Source: Shewanella seohaensis (lineage in GTDB: Bacteria; Pseudomonadota; Gammaproteobacteria; Enterobacterales; Shewanellaceae). From it: 64,000 nucleotides of DNA. The notes beneath the pieces are model-generated. The model ran no database searches. It was not told the origin of the DNA and worked only from the letters and a program-made list of their open reading frames with translations. The stretch spans positions 2,232,001 to 2,296,000 of the forward strand of contig NZ_CP104900.1 of assembly GCF_025449215.1 (NCBI RefSeq), in the 5' to 3' direction. Made by a program: the position numbers and the translations under genes. Shown one piece after another: positions 1 to 10,073 of the stretch. Numbering within the stretch: the first letter of the stretch is position 1; every line of letters begins with the position of its first letter.

Positions 1-1003
1 AGAAAAGCCTCATCCTGCGACATTTTGCTGATACCCGCGTGCATAAGGATGTTATGGCCATTTTGGCCACCACTGGCCTCGGCGGCGATCCGATAGGCCT
101 TGTTATCGGGGTCGACGGCATTTTGCCCAAAGTAGGCCGCACCAAATGTGGGCGTATAGGCCGATTGCCATAGCAGTGCCTGATGGTCATTCTTGTATTG
201 GCTTATCTGGCTGTTTATGCCCGCTTGCCAGCCAGCGCCGCCAAAATAGACTCTGGCATCGATTTCATCTGTGCTGTCATCGATTGGCTGCGCCAACATC
301 ACACTGTTAGTGAGAATATTTGCGCTGGTTTTTTCGCGCCGCTACGGTTTTCATGCTGGTAGTTTACCGAGGCTTTGTAGCGGCTGCTCGATGAGATATG
401 GCCGGCATAGTAACCGCCGAGGTTGAATCTATCCCGCGTAATGCTTAAGTCCTGCTCGATTAAACTCGATTGCAGTAATGGCATCGATTGGGTCGTTGCT
501 CCCTCTACCCAATTATCAGGCAAGAGCATCTTATCGTTATCGGTGAGATAAGGGCTCTTTAGCTGATTGTATTGATAATTGGCGAGACCTTTATAACCCA
601 ATTGGATTTGATAGTGTCCGGGTTGGCCTGTGGTGAGCTTGGCTGAACCTGTGTCAAATCCCAATTTATCGGCCTCTAGCCGGGTTTGGTAACCACTCTC
701 TGCCTGATATTGCATATCGGCGCCCACGGCACCGACCATGCCATCTTTATCCGTGCCAGTGCGATTACCAAAACGGCTGTCTTCACCGTCATTGTAGGCG
801 AGAGTGGCGCTGACGTTGCCTTGGCGTCCTGTTTTGGGCTGGCATTGCTTGCAGCTCCATGCCTCACTTTTTACGCCACTGCGATTCGCTTTTTGGATTT
901 CATATCCCTCAGCATGGGCTGTGTTGAGTACGCCACTAATCGCCCAAGCCAGTAATGTGAGTGAGAAACAAGCTTTAGGAGTCGATATGTTCATTATTTG
1001 CAT
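1..1003 (-). CDS. mtrE: MtrB/MtrE-family outer-membrane beta-barrel of the metal-reduction locus (3' end off window, one frame break)
   Basis: This is an outer-membrane barrel of the MtrB/PioB family, which sheathes a decaheme cytochrome so electrons cross the outer membrane. Visible are a signal peptide ending near AHA-EG (about residues 30-32), the family CxxC motif near the mature N-terminus (WSCKQC, Cys51 and Cys54) and then repeated beta-strand-like segments. I chose the ATG at 1001-1003 because AAGGG lies 7 bases before it; ATGs at 1009 and 994 are alternatives. It follows mtrD by 13 bases, which makes it the mtrE position of an mtrDEF cluster. The frame breaks at a T6 run at 329-334 (A6 on the coding strand): with one more base the protein continues as NRSGAKKTSANILTNSVMLA and on through the window edge in good MtrB-like sequence. 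I read the break as sequence error. MtrE rather than MtrB is inferred from position. Confidence 0.88.
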
Positions 1004-1016
1004 GATCATTCCCTTG

Positions 1017-1982
1017 TTATCTCTGGAGCAACTTGCCGGATGGATGGTTTGAACCATGCACTTGTCCATGGCAATTCATACAGGAATTACCCGAGGTGAA
1101 GGCATTGGTTTGATTACCAAAGTAAGCATTACTGCTGTGGCCATCGGAGGCGTGGCACTGTTGGCATAACTGTGGCGGTTTGCTGATTAGCATGGATTCG
1201 TTGACGCTGCCGTGGGGGTTATGGCAGTTCGCGCAATTATCGGAGACTGGCGCATGTTCCCACAATTTAGGACCGCGTTTTTCGGCGTGGCAGCTGTAAC
1301 AGTTTTCGTTGACGCTCATTTGCTTCAGGCTGGCATCATTTAAACTGCCATGGGGATTGTGGCAATCGCTACAGACCATTTGTTGCCATTGCAATGGATG
1401 GGATGAGCGTTTGTGCATATCCGCTTTTTGCTGGGTATGGCATTGGGTACAAATCGCCACTTCGTTGGCTTTGTCGCTGATAGGGTCTTTTGCTACGTGT
1501 ACTTGGTGGCAGCTACTGCAGGGAATATCGGCATTGTCATGGTGATTGCCTTTCCACGCGATGCGTTGATCGTCGTTATGGCAACTCATGCAGACACTAT
1601 TTTGTTTTTGTGCGGGAACGGGGGAATTCTGGCCGAAGGTGATCATCGGCTCTTTGCCACCCTTGTTATGATTACCGAGTGGGCCGTGGCAAGCCTCACA
1701 CTGTAAGTCGGCCATGGGGGAATCTTTGACATTAGGATTACCATGTACACCATCAAAAATGGCCATCACAGTGGCACTTTTCTTATGGCACATCAGGCAA
1801 GTGTCAGCCCCTTTGGCCGAGTACTTACCTTCGGCAAATTTTTTGTCCAAAGTCGCGACGACCTCCTCGGGCGGCTTGTCATCCCAAGGTGTCGCTAACG
1901 TTGAAAGGCTGAGTATCGATAACATCACAACAAGCATAACCTGAGTTATGCTTTTGAACTTTAACCCAATATCCATGTTCAT
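1017..1982 (-). CDS. mtrD: Periplasmic decaheme c-type cytochrome MtrD (MtrA paralogue)
   Basis: A 321-residue secreted multiheme cytochrome. I count ten CxxCH haem-binding motifs (CLMCH, CEACH, CMSCH, CSSCH, CTQCH, CSDCH, CYSCH, CANCH, CQQCH, CMNCH), the number and spacing of the MtrA/MtrD/DmsE decaheme family. The N-terminus has a basic start, a hydrophobic stretch and a likely cleavage after STLA (about residue 30). By family knowledge it accepts periplasmic electrons from inner-membrane CymA-type quinol oxidases and passes them into the MtrE barrel toward an outer-surface cytochrome. It sits directly upstream of mtrE on the same strand and divergent from feoA. The choice of MtrD over MtrA rests on the neighbouring feoAB genes, the known arrangement at the edge of the Shewanella mtr/omc locus. 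Confidence 0.93.
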   Translation of the reverse strand: MNMDIGLKFKSITQVMLVVMLSILSLSTLATPWDDKPPEEVVATLDKKFAEGKYSAKGADTCLMCHKKSATVMAIFDGVHGNPNVKDSPMADLQCEACHGPLGNHNKGGKEPMITFGQNSPVPAQKQNSVCMSCHNDDQRIAWKGNHHDNADIPCSSCHQVHVAKDPISDKANEVAICTQCHTQQKADMHKRSSHPLQWQQMVCSDCHNPHGSLNDASLKQMSVNENCYSCHAEKRGPKLWEHAPVSDNCANCHNPHGSVNESMLISKPPQLCQQCHASDGHSSNAYFGNQTNAFTSGNSCMNCHGQVHGSNHPSGKLLQR

Positions 1983-2408
1983 CTATTCCCGAGTGCGTTT
2001 TATTTGTTATTTTTCAAGCTTTCGACATCACTAATTTAGCTGATTAATACTAGAACAAATTTGCGACAATCGCGTAACATTTTTGTGGTCATTGACAGTA
2101 AAGAAGGATGATTTTGTTAGTGATAAATAACAAAGTGTGATCTTGTTCTCACTTTGGTTTGTGGGGCACTCGTTTACAGCTCATTGACTTTTACTCTAAC
2201 TTGCGAAGAGTGATGTGCCTTTATGGGGATTTTTATTTTTGGTCAGGCGTTTATTCATTGAGATTTTTGTCACATAATACTCAACACAATTGAAAACTAT
2301 TATCGTTACCAGTCATAAAGCTTGATCTAGGTAAAGTTATTAGAGCCATCGCTCAGTTACAATGGGCGCAGTTTTTCAAGCTGAAGCTGTTACAAGGTGA
2401 AATAGGTA
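1983..2408. promoter_or_regulatory. Divergent control region between mtrD and feoA
   Basis: This 426-base AT-rich gap holds the promoters of both mtrDE (leftward) and feoAB (rightward). I see an imperfect inverted repeat, AAGTGTGA-N8-TCTCACTT (about 2133-2156), which has CRP-like half sites but spacing two bases too long. Nearer feoA is TTGATCTAGGTAAA (2322-2335), an FNR/EtrA-like site with one perfect half. No clear Fur box was found by eye. Both assignments are weak. Confidence 0.35.
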
Positions 2409-2648
2409 ATGAAGTTAAGCGAACTCAGTCCCGGTGACCGTGGCATTATTTCTGAAATCGGGCGTTTAGATCTGCCGCAGACAGTGAAGCGTAAATTATT
2501 ATCCATGGGCATCACCCCAAATACACGATTTTCGTTGATCCGCAGAGCGCCTATGGGCTCTGGTTTAGAGTTGGATATTCGTGGCAGTAAGCTTTGTATG
2601 CGCAGAGACCTGGCAGACATCATAGAGGTGGAAAAGGCGAATGACTAA
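2409..2648 (+). CDS. feoA: Ferrous iron transport protein A
   Basis: A 79-residue cytosolic SH3-like FeoA protein. It begins [16 protein letters not shown] and carries the family core around residues 28-60 ([21 protein letters not shown]), consistent with FeoA in length and pattern. FeoA binds the cytosolic part of FeoB and supports Fe(II) transport. A ribosome-binding AAGGTGAAATAG lies just before the ATG. Its stop overlaps the feoB start (ATGACTAA, 2641-2648), so the two are translationally coupled. No FeoC-like gene follows feoB. Confidence 0.95.
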   Translation: MKLSELSPGDRGIISEIGRLDLPQTVKRKLLSMGITPNTRFSLIRRAPMGSGLELDIRGSKLCMRRDLADIIEVEKAND

Positions 2649-4934
2649 GCAGTTTCATTGCGTCACTGTTGGTAACCCAAACGCGGGAAAATCAACACTC
2701 TTTAACGCGCTAACCGGCGCGAATCAGCAAGTGGGCAACTGGTCCGGTGTGACCGTTGAGAAAAAACCGGTCATTTTACCCTTAATGGCGCCGACGTTTA
2801 CTTAACCGACTTACCCGGTATTTACGATTTACTCCCCGCAGGTAACAGCTGTGATTGTTCCCTCGATGAGCAGATTGCTCAGCAATACCTCGCCGAACAA
2901 CGTGTCGATGGCATCATCAACTTAGTCGATGCGACTAATATCGAGCGCCACCTTTATTTGACGGCACAACTACGTGAGCTGTCGATCCCTATGGTGGTGG
3001 TATTGAATAAAATCGATGCGGCCATTAAGCGTGGGATCCGTGTCGATTTAAAGAAAATGAGCCAAGAGTTAGGTTGCCCTGTCATTGGCGTGTGCTCTCG
3101 CGATCCTGCCGATGTGGCTAAAGTGCAAGCGCAGGTTTTGGATTTACTCCAAGGCCGCGTATCCGAAGCGCCTCTGCTACTCGATTACGACGAGCAAATT
3201 GAAGCGGGCGTGCAACTCCTTTGCAGTAAAGACCCCAACTTAAGCCGTGGCCGCGCTTTAGCGATGCTGGGTAACGGTTCTGGTTGTGGCAGCTGCAAAA
3301 ATGCCGAGCTACAGGATGAAGTCAGCACTTGCACCGAGCAAATTGCGCAGCAAGGGCATGACATCGAAGTGATGGTCGCTACGACGCGTTTTAACTTTGT
3401 TGAACGTGTGTTCCAAGGTTCCGTTAAGACCGATGGCTTCCTCACGCTCAGTGATAAACTCGACAAATTAGTGTTACATCCCGTGCTTGGCATTCCGGTG
3501 TTCTTATTTGTCATGTATCTGATGTTTATGTTCAGCATTAACATCGGTAGTGCGTTTATCGATTTCTTCGATGTATTTGTCGGAGCATTACTGGTCGATC
3601 ATTTTGGTGCATTCCTTGGCAATATGGGCGCGCCAGCATGGCTGGTGACGATTCTCGCGGGTGGTGTCGGTCAAGGTATTCAAACCGTTTCTACTTTTAT
3701 TCCGGTTATCGCAGCGCTATTTCTCGGTTTATCTATCCTTGAAAGTTCAGGTTATATGGCCCGCGCGGCCTTCGTGGTGGATGGCTTAATGCGCCGTATA
3801 GGCCTACCGGGTAAAGCGTTCGTGCCTATGATTGTTGGCTTTGGTTGTTCGGTGCCAGCGATTATGGCGACACGTACCTTAGGCAGTGAGCGTGAGCGTA
3901 TCGTGACAGGTATGATGGCGCCCTTTATGTCCTGCGGTGCACGTTTACCTGTGTATGCGTTATTTGCGGCGGCGTTCTTCCCTGACTCTGGTCAAAACCT
4001 GGTGTTTTTACTGTACGTGATTGGGATTTTTGCGGCGATTGGTACAGGGTTATTACTGCGTAGCACCTTATTACCAGGCACAAGCAGCGCGGTGGTGATG
4101 GAGCTGCCAAGCTATGAAATGCCAAAATTGAAGGCTGTGATGGTCCGTACTGGTAAGCGAACTAAGAGCTTTATCTTAGGTGCGGGTAAAACCATCGTGC
4201 TTGTGGTAACTCTGCTTAACTTTATCAATGCGATTGGGGTCGACGGTACTTTTGGCCATGAAGATAGCCAAGCGTCACTCTTAAGTGTGGCGAGTCAAAA
4301 GGTGACACCTATCTTTGCTCCTATGGGGATTGAGCAAGATAACTGGCCTGCGACTGTGGGTATTATCACGGGTATTTTCGCTAAAGAAGCGGTAGTGGGT
4401 ACACTGAATAGCTTGTATGCCAATGTTGCCCATGAAGATGCAGAATTAACGCCATTAGCAGATAGTTTCAGCGAAGCGCTGGCGACGATTCCAGCTAACC
4501 TGTTTGGCTTGGATTTAGAAGACCCGCTAAAGTTATCTGTGGGTGATGTGTCCAGCACCGACGTTGCCGCAGAGGCGCAAGGTGTAGCAACGTCAACCTT
4601 TAGTGCGTTACAGTCAGGCTTTACCACTAAGGTGGCTGCGTTCTCTTATCTGCTGTTTATCTTACTCTATACGCCATGTGTTGCTGCTATGGGTGCCTTG
4701 GTACATGAATTTGGCAGCCGCTGGGCAACGTTTGCGGCAACTTGGACATTCTCACTGGCCTACGGCAGTGCAACCATTGCTTACCAAGCGGCAACCTTTG
4801 GTGCACATCCACTGCAATCGAGTTTGTGGATTGGTTTCTTCCTCGGAGCGCTCGTGGTGTTCTACCTGTGGCTCAAACGTAAGGGCCGCAGAACCCAACA
4901 GATCATTCCTGGCGTTAGGATCATTACCGAGTAA
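2641..4934 (+). CDS. feoB: Ferrous iron permease FeoB (one frame break near the 5' end)
   Basis: FeoB imports Fe(II) through the inner membrane; it has an N-terminal G-protein domain and a C-terminal polytopic permease. The start at 2641 gives [19 protein letters not shown], with the G1 P-loop GNPNAGKS, then G3 as DLPG after the break and G4 as NKID. The membrane part shows the Gate-type segments with [13 protein letters not shown] and the second core ending CVAAMG. The frame breaks at the A6 run 2761-2766: one extra A reads [17 protein letters not shown] and restores a 764-residue protein, the usual FeoB length. The unrepaired long frame starts only at 2958 and would lack the P-loop. Neighbouring MtrDE-based metal reduction produces Fe(II), its substrate, though that link is contextual. 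Confidence 0.93.
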
Positions 4935-4973
4935 CCGCTGAGTAATAAATGTCAGCTTAGTAATGACAAAGAT

Positions 4974-5000
4974 AAAAGCAGCTTTCATGGCTGCTTTTAT
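4974..5000 (+). terminator. Terminator after feoB
   Basis: AAAAGCAG (4974-4981) pairs with CTGCTTTT (4991-4998) around a 9-base loop, followed by a weakly T-rich tail. It ends feoAB before glnS. Confidence 0.75.
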
Positions 5001-5117
5001 TGTTTTACTATCCATGCCATAAACCATAGTTTTTTATACTGGGCATTGTAACTGGCCGAGATCTGTAGGATCATGCGGGTTTTGTTAAAATTGCCATTGT
5101 TCGCAAAGAGGAATTCC

Positions 5118-6789
5118 ATGAGTCATGTGGACACTGAAGTACGTCCGAGTAACTTTATCCGTAATATCATTGATGAGGATCTGAAAAGCGGTAAGCACAC
5201 CAGTGTGCAGACGCGTTTTCCTCCCGAGCCAAATGGTTATTTGCATATAGGTCATGCTAAGTCTATCTGTTTGAACTTCGGCATCGCGCGCGATTACCAA
5301 GGCCTTTGTAATTTACGTTTTGATGATACCAATCCTGAAAAAGAAGACATCGATTATGTGAATTCTATTCAGGCGGATGTGCGTTGGTTGGGATTCCAGT
5401 GGGATGGTGAAGTTCGTTATTCCTCTAACTATTTCGACCAATTACACCAATATGCCGTTGAGTTGATCAACAAAGGCTTAGCCTATGTGTGTTTCCTCAA
5501 TGCCGATGAAACCCAGTGAATATCGTGGCACCTTAAAAGAGCCGGGTAAAAACAGCCCGTACCGTGACACTTCCGTTGAAGAAAACCTGCAATTATTTGA
5601 AAAAATGCGTAAGGGTGAATTCAAAGAAGGTGAGTGTGCATTGCGTGCGAAAATCGACATGGCATCGCCTTTCATGTGTATGCGCGATCCGGTGATTTAC
5701 CGTATTCGTTTCGCTCACCATCATCAAACGGGTGACAAGTGGTGCATTTACCCAATGTACGACTTCACTCACTGTATTTCCGATGCGCTGGAGCACATTA
5801 CTCACTCGTTATGTACGCTTGAGTTCCAAGACAACCGTCGTCTTTACGATTGGGTTCTCGACAATTTAGATGATTTCCAAGCGCCGAACCGTACTCGTCA
5901 GTACGAGTTTTCTCGCTTAAATCTTGAATATACGCTGATGTCTAAGCGTAAATTAAATGACTTAGTGACACGTAAGTTAGTTTCTGGATGGGATGACCCA
6001 CGTATGCCAACGATTGCTGGCCTGCGTCGTCGTGGTTATACCCCAGCGTCTATCCGTGAGTTTTGCCAACGTATTGGTATCACTAAGCAAGAAAACATGA
6101 TTGAAGCCGCGATGCTGGATGCCTGCATCCGTGAAGAGCTCAACGAACATGCACCACGTGCGATGGCCGTACTGCGCCCATTAAAAGTCGTGATTGAGAA
6201 CTACCCAGAAGGTCAACTCGAGACGATTCAAGCGGCTTCTCACCCAAGCGATGAAAGCATGGGCACACGTGAACTTGCCTTTGGCCGTGAACTGTATATC
6301 GATGTGGCGGACTTCAGAGAAGAAGCCAATAAGCAATACAAGCGTCTGGTGATGGGTAAAGAAGTACGTCTGCGTAACGCGTATGTGATTAAGGCTGAGC
6401 GTTGTGACAAAGACAGCGACGGCAATATCACCACGGTTTACTGTAGCTACGATGCAGATACCTTGGGTAAAAACCCCGCCGATGGTCGCAAGGTGAAAGG
6501 CGTAATTCATTGGGTGGAAGCGACTACGGCTAAACCTGCTGAATTCCGTTTATACCAACGCTTGTTCACGGATCCAAACCCTGCAGCAGCAGAGACTGTG
6601 GATGAAGTGCTTAACCCTAACTCACTTGAAGTGGTGAATGGTTTAGTTGAAGCCAGTCTTGTGAATGCGCCAGCGGAAAAAGCATATCAGTTTGAGCGTG
6701 AAGGTTATTTCTGTGCTGACAATAAAGACTCATCAGCCGAACATTTAGTCTTTAACCTAACGGTTGCACTGCGTGACTCGTTTGAATAG
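5118..6789 (+). CDS. glnS: Glutaminyl-tRNA synthetase (one frame break)
   Basis: A class I aminoacyl-tRNA synthetase charging tRNA-Gln. The start at 5118 follows AGAGGAA and gives [16 protein letters not shown], as in the family. The HIGH signature is at residues 43-46 within [15 protein letters not shown], and the KMSKS equivalent is MSKRK. The anticodon-binding barrels follow to the end ([16 protein letters not shown] block). At 5511-5519 the sequence ACCCAGTGAA gives an in-frame TGA; removing the A at 5515 restores [20 protein letters not shown], matching the family's REYRG block, and a 556-residue enzyme. This is one of the few breaks that is an extra base rather than a missing one. Because glnS is essential and no second copy is in view, I treat it as sequence error. 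Confidence 0.95.
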
Positions 6790-6845
6790 CAAGTATTAGC
6801 CGCGATAATCTCTGTTGCGTCTAACAGTCAACTGCAGTAAAGCAT

Positions 6846-6884
6846 AAAAAGGCCCTTAGTGTTTTCAAGCTAAGGGCCTTTTCT
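6846..6884 (+). terminator. Terminator after glnS
   Basis: A long stem AAAAAGGCCCTTAG / CTAAGGGCCTTTT with a 10-base loop and a T-rich tail. It lies between glnS and the opposite-strand Yip1 gene and could serve both strands. Confidence 0.88.
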
Positions 6885-6981
6885 GTTTTACAACTTTTTG
6901 TTTTCAACACGTCTATTTGCCACTATCAATTTGTCACTATCTGTATTTCAAGTCGTTTGCGCCTGAGTGCGGATTAATACC

Positions 6982-7578
6982 TTATTGGTACATTGGACCA
7001 AAGCCAATGCTCCAGAGGATAACGCTGGTGGCCATTAGACCGACTAAGAGTACTAAACCGGCAGTGACCATAGAGCTGGCGTAAATAAAGCCTTTCTCTT
7101 CAGGGATATTCATAATGATGGGCACACCTGCATATAGCAGATAAACCGAGTAGGCCAGTCCTACCAACCCAACAATCATAATAAACCAGAGCACGGGGTA
7201 GAGCGCCGCCAGACCGACCATAAACAGAGGCGTTGCGGTGTAGGATGCGAGCTCTAACGCTTGGGTGAAAGTAGGCTGGGCATCGAAGGTTTTTGCCATC
7301 CAGTAGGCTAAATAGGCGAGGGCAAACACACCTGCAATCAGGCCGAAGTACATACCAACGGACATAAACATAGCGCTTTGTGGTGTAAGATAAATCGGAT
7401 CACCCGAACCCGGATTCCAACCAATATATGCGGTGGCGATAAAGCTACAGACAGCCGGTATGAGTGCGATGAGAATAACGTGACTTAAACTACTTTTGAG
7501 TGCCTCGTGATTCTTCTCAATCGCGTGCCACTCTTGTTTTGGATGAGTGTATAACCCCATTAAGTGATTCAGTATCAT
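6982..7578 (-). CDS. Yip1-domain integral membrane protein
   Basis: A 198-residue membrane protein with about five hydrophobic segments (roughly residues 32-50, 68-92, 105-128, 129-152, 168-190). The N-terminal block LMGLYTHPKQEWHAIEKN is typical of bacterial Yip1/YIP1-like proteins (Pfam Yip1), whose function in bacteria is unknown. It stands alone, divergent from miaE with a 261-base gap, and convergent with glnS across a terminator. I would not assign a process. Confidence 0.75.
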   Translation of the reverse strand: MILNHLMGLYTHPKQEWHAIEKNHEALKSSLSHVILIALIPAVCSFIATAYIGWNPGSGDPIYLTPQSAMFMSVGMYFGLIAGVFALAYLAYWMAKTFDAQPTFTQALELASYTATPLFMVGLAALYPVLWFIMIVGLVGLAYSVYLLYAGVPIIMNIPEEKGFIYASSMVTAGLVLLVGLMATSVILWSIGFGPMYQ

Positions 7579-7839
7579 TATAATTATCCTTGTTTAGCAT
7601 TGATGATGGCTCGCCAAACGTCAGACGAGCTGACAACAGCTCTACAATCAGGGTTAAACGCTCTCCTATCCCTTAACGCCCGACTGTGTACACTCCGAAT
7701 TGAGACGCGGTGTGATCAGGATCTCAGTTCTTAAGGTGTAGATTATTTATTGAACAAAAAGTTCATCTCGTCAAGTTTACTGCGGTGTAAAGCTATAGCT
7801 TGTCGATAATTACGCGTAAAATATGACGATATTTTTTTA

Positions 7840-8571
7840 ATGATTTTGAGTGATCCCATGCAGCAATTATTGGCACCTGTTCATGCGTTTCTTCGTTGTG
7901 AGACGCCGCAAACTTGGATTGATATGGCAAGAGCCTCTGCCTCGTTAGATGAACTCTTAATCGACCATTGTAATTGTGAGCTAAAAGCGGCGCAGACTGC
8001 GATGTTTTTGTTGAGGCGATACGCCTTGGATAAAGACAGCGGGCAATCGCTATTGGCGTGGGCAAAATCCTATGAGGAATTTGTTTATCACAAGGATCGC
8101 GATATCGAGCAGTTTTTGGCTCGCGACGTTAAAAAGAACGAGCTGGTTGCCAATCTACAGCCGAATCAGCATTTTGCCTTTGCTCAGGATCTGATTCCGC
8201 CACTAATTCGTTTGATAAAAGAAGAATTCCATCATTTTGAGCAAGTGCTGGAGTTGATGCATGCTCGGCACATTCCGTATCGCAATATTCGTGCGGGACG
8301 TTACGCAAAGGGCATGATGAGCCACGTGACCACCCATGAGAAGGATATTCTGCGGGATAAGTTGATTGTGGGAGCGTACATTGAGGCGCGCTCCTGTGAA
8401 CGCTTTGCCAAGTTAGCGCCTTACTTGGATGCGGAGTTAAGTAAGTTTTATGTGTCCTTACTGCGCTCTGAGGCACGTCATTTTGAGGATTATCTTAAGC
8501 TGGCGCAGCTCGTTTCAACGGAAGATATTACTGAGCGGGTGGCTTATTTTGGCGAGAGGAGGCCGAATTAA
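7840..8571 (+). CDS. miaE: tRNA-(ms2io6A)-hydroxylase
   Basis: MiaE is a ferritin-like non-haem di-iron enzyme that hydroxylates the isopentenyl group of ms2i6A at position 37 of tRNAs reading UNN codons. The four-helix metal-binding pattern is visible: LLIDHCNCELKAA in helix 1, EEFHHFEQVLELM (ExxH) in helix 2, GAYIEARSCERF in helix 3 and SEARHFEDYLKLA (ExxH) in helix 4. The length of 243 residues fits the shorter MiaE form. Met7 (7858) is a possible alternative start; neither has a strong ribosome site. It is a single gene, convergent with lpxH. Confidence 0.9.
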   Translation: MILSDPMQQLLAPVHAFLRCETPQTWIDMARASASLDELLIDHCNCELKAAQTAMFLLRRYALDKDSGQSLLAWAKSYEEFVYHKDRDIEQFLARDVKKNELVANLQPNQHFAFAQDLIPPLIRLIKEEFHHFEQVLELMHARHIPYRNIRAGRYAKGMMSHVTTHEKDILRDKLIVGAYIEARSCERFAKLAPYLDAELSKFYVSLLRSEARHFEDYLKLAQLVSTEDITERVAYFGERRPN

Positions 8572-8604
8572 TTATGGCGCCCGATGACGAGTTTCATTTC
8601 CACA

Positions 8605-8670
8605 GTGGGCAACCCTCAGTTGCCTAGTGGCAATACAAGCAGCGGCCTCAACCATATTCAGGTATGAGGC
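8605..8670. terminator. Paired hairpins between convergent miaE and lpxH
   Basis: GGCAAC-CCTCA-GTTGCC (about 8609-8625) and GGCCTCA...TGAGGCC (about 8643-8669) are two separate stems in the 141-base convergent gap. Neither has a T tract, so a termination role is only a guess. Confidence 0.4.
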
Positions 8671-8712
8671 CTAAGCGGTTCGATGTGTTAATGGTGAAGA
8701 CGCTATCGTTTC

Positions 8713-9432
8713 TTAGCTGGCGTCGAAGGGCAGACTTTTTAAATCCACGCCATCGGCGCTGACCACCAACACACTGCCTTGTTCGTACCAATCACCGACC
8801 ACAATACGTTTACAGCCATTAGTGAAGTTGTGGATGGCGGGTCTGTGGGTATGACCGTGGATCATCTGTTTGCAGTGGGTCTGGGCAAATAACGCATCTA
8901 CTGCACTTGGTTCCACATCCATGATGACGTAGCTTTTTTGTTGATTGCTGCTCTGACTATTGCTGCGGATCTTATTGGCAATCGCTTGACGTTTTCTCTT
9001 CGGCAAACAGCTATAAAGCCAACGGGCGAAGGCAAAACTGCGTAATTTACGAAAGCGTTGGTAGGCTTTATCTAAGGTACACAAGCTATCGCCGTGCAAG
9101 ATAACAGTGTTAACACCATAGAGATCTAAGCAAGTGACTTCGGGCAATATTTGCATACCCGCAGCATCGGCAAATTGTTTGCCTAACATAAAGTCACGAT
9201 TTCCAGTGAATAAAGTAGATGGGCAATCTTTGGGAGATTTGCTTGAGCCTGCGCGCTAATTCGAGGGCAAAAGGCGCTGCTAAATCGTCGCCGACCCATA
9301 CCTCAAATAAATCCCCCAGAATGTAGAGGGCATCGGCATCATCAAGTTCTGTATCGAGGAAACGATTAAAGGCTTGGGTGATATCGAGGCGATCGGCACT
9401 AAGTGCAGATCGCCAATAAATAAGGTCCGCAT
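8713..9432 (-). CDS. lpxH: UDP-2,3-diacylglucosamine diphosphatase (two compensating frame breaks)
   Basis: LpxH cleaves UDP-2,3-diacylglucosamine to lipid X in lipid A synthesis; it is a peripheral inner-membrane metallophosphoesterase. The start at 9432 gives [11 protein letters not shown] (metal motif DxH), followed after repair by YILGDLF (GD motif), then [19 protein letters not shown] and [10 protein letters not shown]. Two breaks occur. One base is missing between 9400 and 9401 (CACTAAGTG should read CACTTAAGTG, giving LSADRLDI), and one A is extra at 9205 (giving IHGNRD when removed). Together they cancel and yield 239 residues, the family length. The gene is essential in Gram-negatives, so error is likely. 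It lies 9 bases after ppiB, same strand. Confidence 0.92.
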
Positions 9433-9441
9433 CCTAGGGAA

Positions 9442-9933
9442 TTAGGCCGCACTTACTTTTTCAATCACAACCGCTTCTAATGGCACATCTTGGTGCATGC
9501 CACGGTTACCAGTGCTGACAGCTTTGATTTTTTCAACGATGTCCATACCTTCAACGACTTCACCAAATACGCAGTAACCCCAGCCTTGCATACTTTCAGA
9601 TTTGAAATCGAGGAAGGTGTTATCGTTTACGTTGATGAAGAACTGAGCCGTCGCAGAGTGTGGATCAGAAGTACGCGCCATCGCAATAGTACCAGTACGG
9701 TTTGATAAACCGTTGTTGGCTTCGTTTTTCACTGGCTCATGGCAACGTTTTTGGCTCATTTCAGTGGTGAAGCCACCACCTTGGATCATAAAGCCGTCAA
9801 TTACACGGTGGAAAATGGTGCCGTCGAAGAAACCTTCGTCAACATATTTCATAAAGTTTGCCACGGTCAGCGGTGCTTTTTCGGCGTTCAGTTGCAGTTT
9901 AATGTCGCCAAAATTAGTGTGTAATGTGATCAT
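9442..9933 (-). CDS. ppiB: Cytoplasmic peptidyl-prolyl cis-trans isomerase B (cyclophilin)
   Basis: A 163-residue single-domain cyclophilin without a signal peptide, hence cytoplasmic PpiB. It shows the catalytic [13 protein letters not shown] block (about residues 41-53), the [18 protein letters not shown] block (about 84-101) and [16 protein letters not shown] near the C-terminus. It assists proline isomerisation during folding. It starts 101+ bases from cysS, which is divergent, and is followed closely by lpxH, so ppiB-lpxH probably form an operon as in related genomes. Confidence 0.95.
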   Translation of the reverse strand: MITLHTNFGDIKLQLNAEKAPLTVANFMKYVDEGFFDGTIFHRVIDGFMIQGGGFTTEMSQKRCHEPVKNEANNGLSNRTGTIAMARTSDPHSATAQFFINVNDNTFLDFKSESMQGWGYCVFGEVVEGMDIVEKIKAVSTGNRGMHQDVPLEAVVIEKVSAA

Positions 9934-10073
9934 GTTTTCATACTCTCAGTAAATAGTGGCGCGATTCTAACTTATCTCGGATTGCACGCAAAGTGCAGTA
10001 TTCAAAACCCTCGTCAGCGTGGTAGACTGACCCCTTGATTTTACACTCGAATCTATCATTGAAGAGAATGCCG

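Noticed and set aside
1309..1706. Overlapping plus-strand frames opposite mtrD
   Set aside because: The Trp/Cys/His-rich translations are reverse readings of the CxxCH repeats.
2295..2320. Fur box before feoA
   Set aside because: GAAAACTATTATCGTTACC has too many mismatches to the 19-base Fur consensus to be called by eye.
3185..3544. A 119-codon open frame antisense to feoB
   Set aside because: Shadow of the feoB frame, Ser/Cys-rich and without homology.
5485..5519. Two glnS pieces as separate genes, or the in-frame TGA at 5517 as selenocysteine
   Set aside because: Removing one base restores the conserved REYRG block, there is no SECIS-like element apparent, and the TGA does not replace a cysteine of the family.
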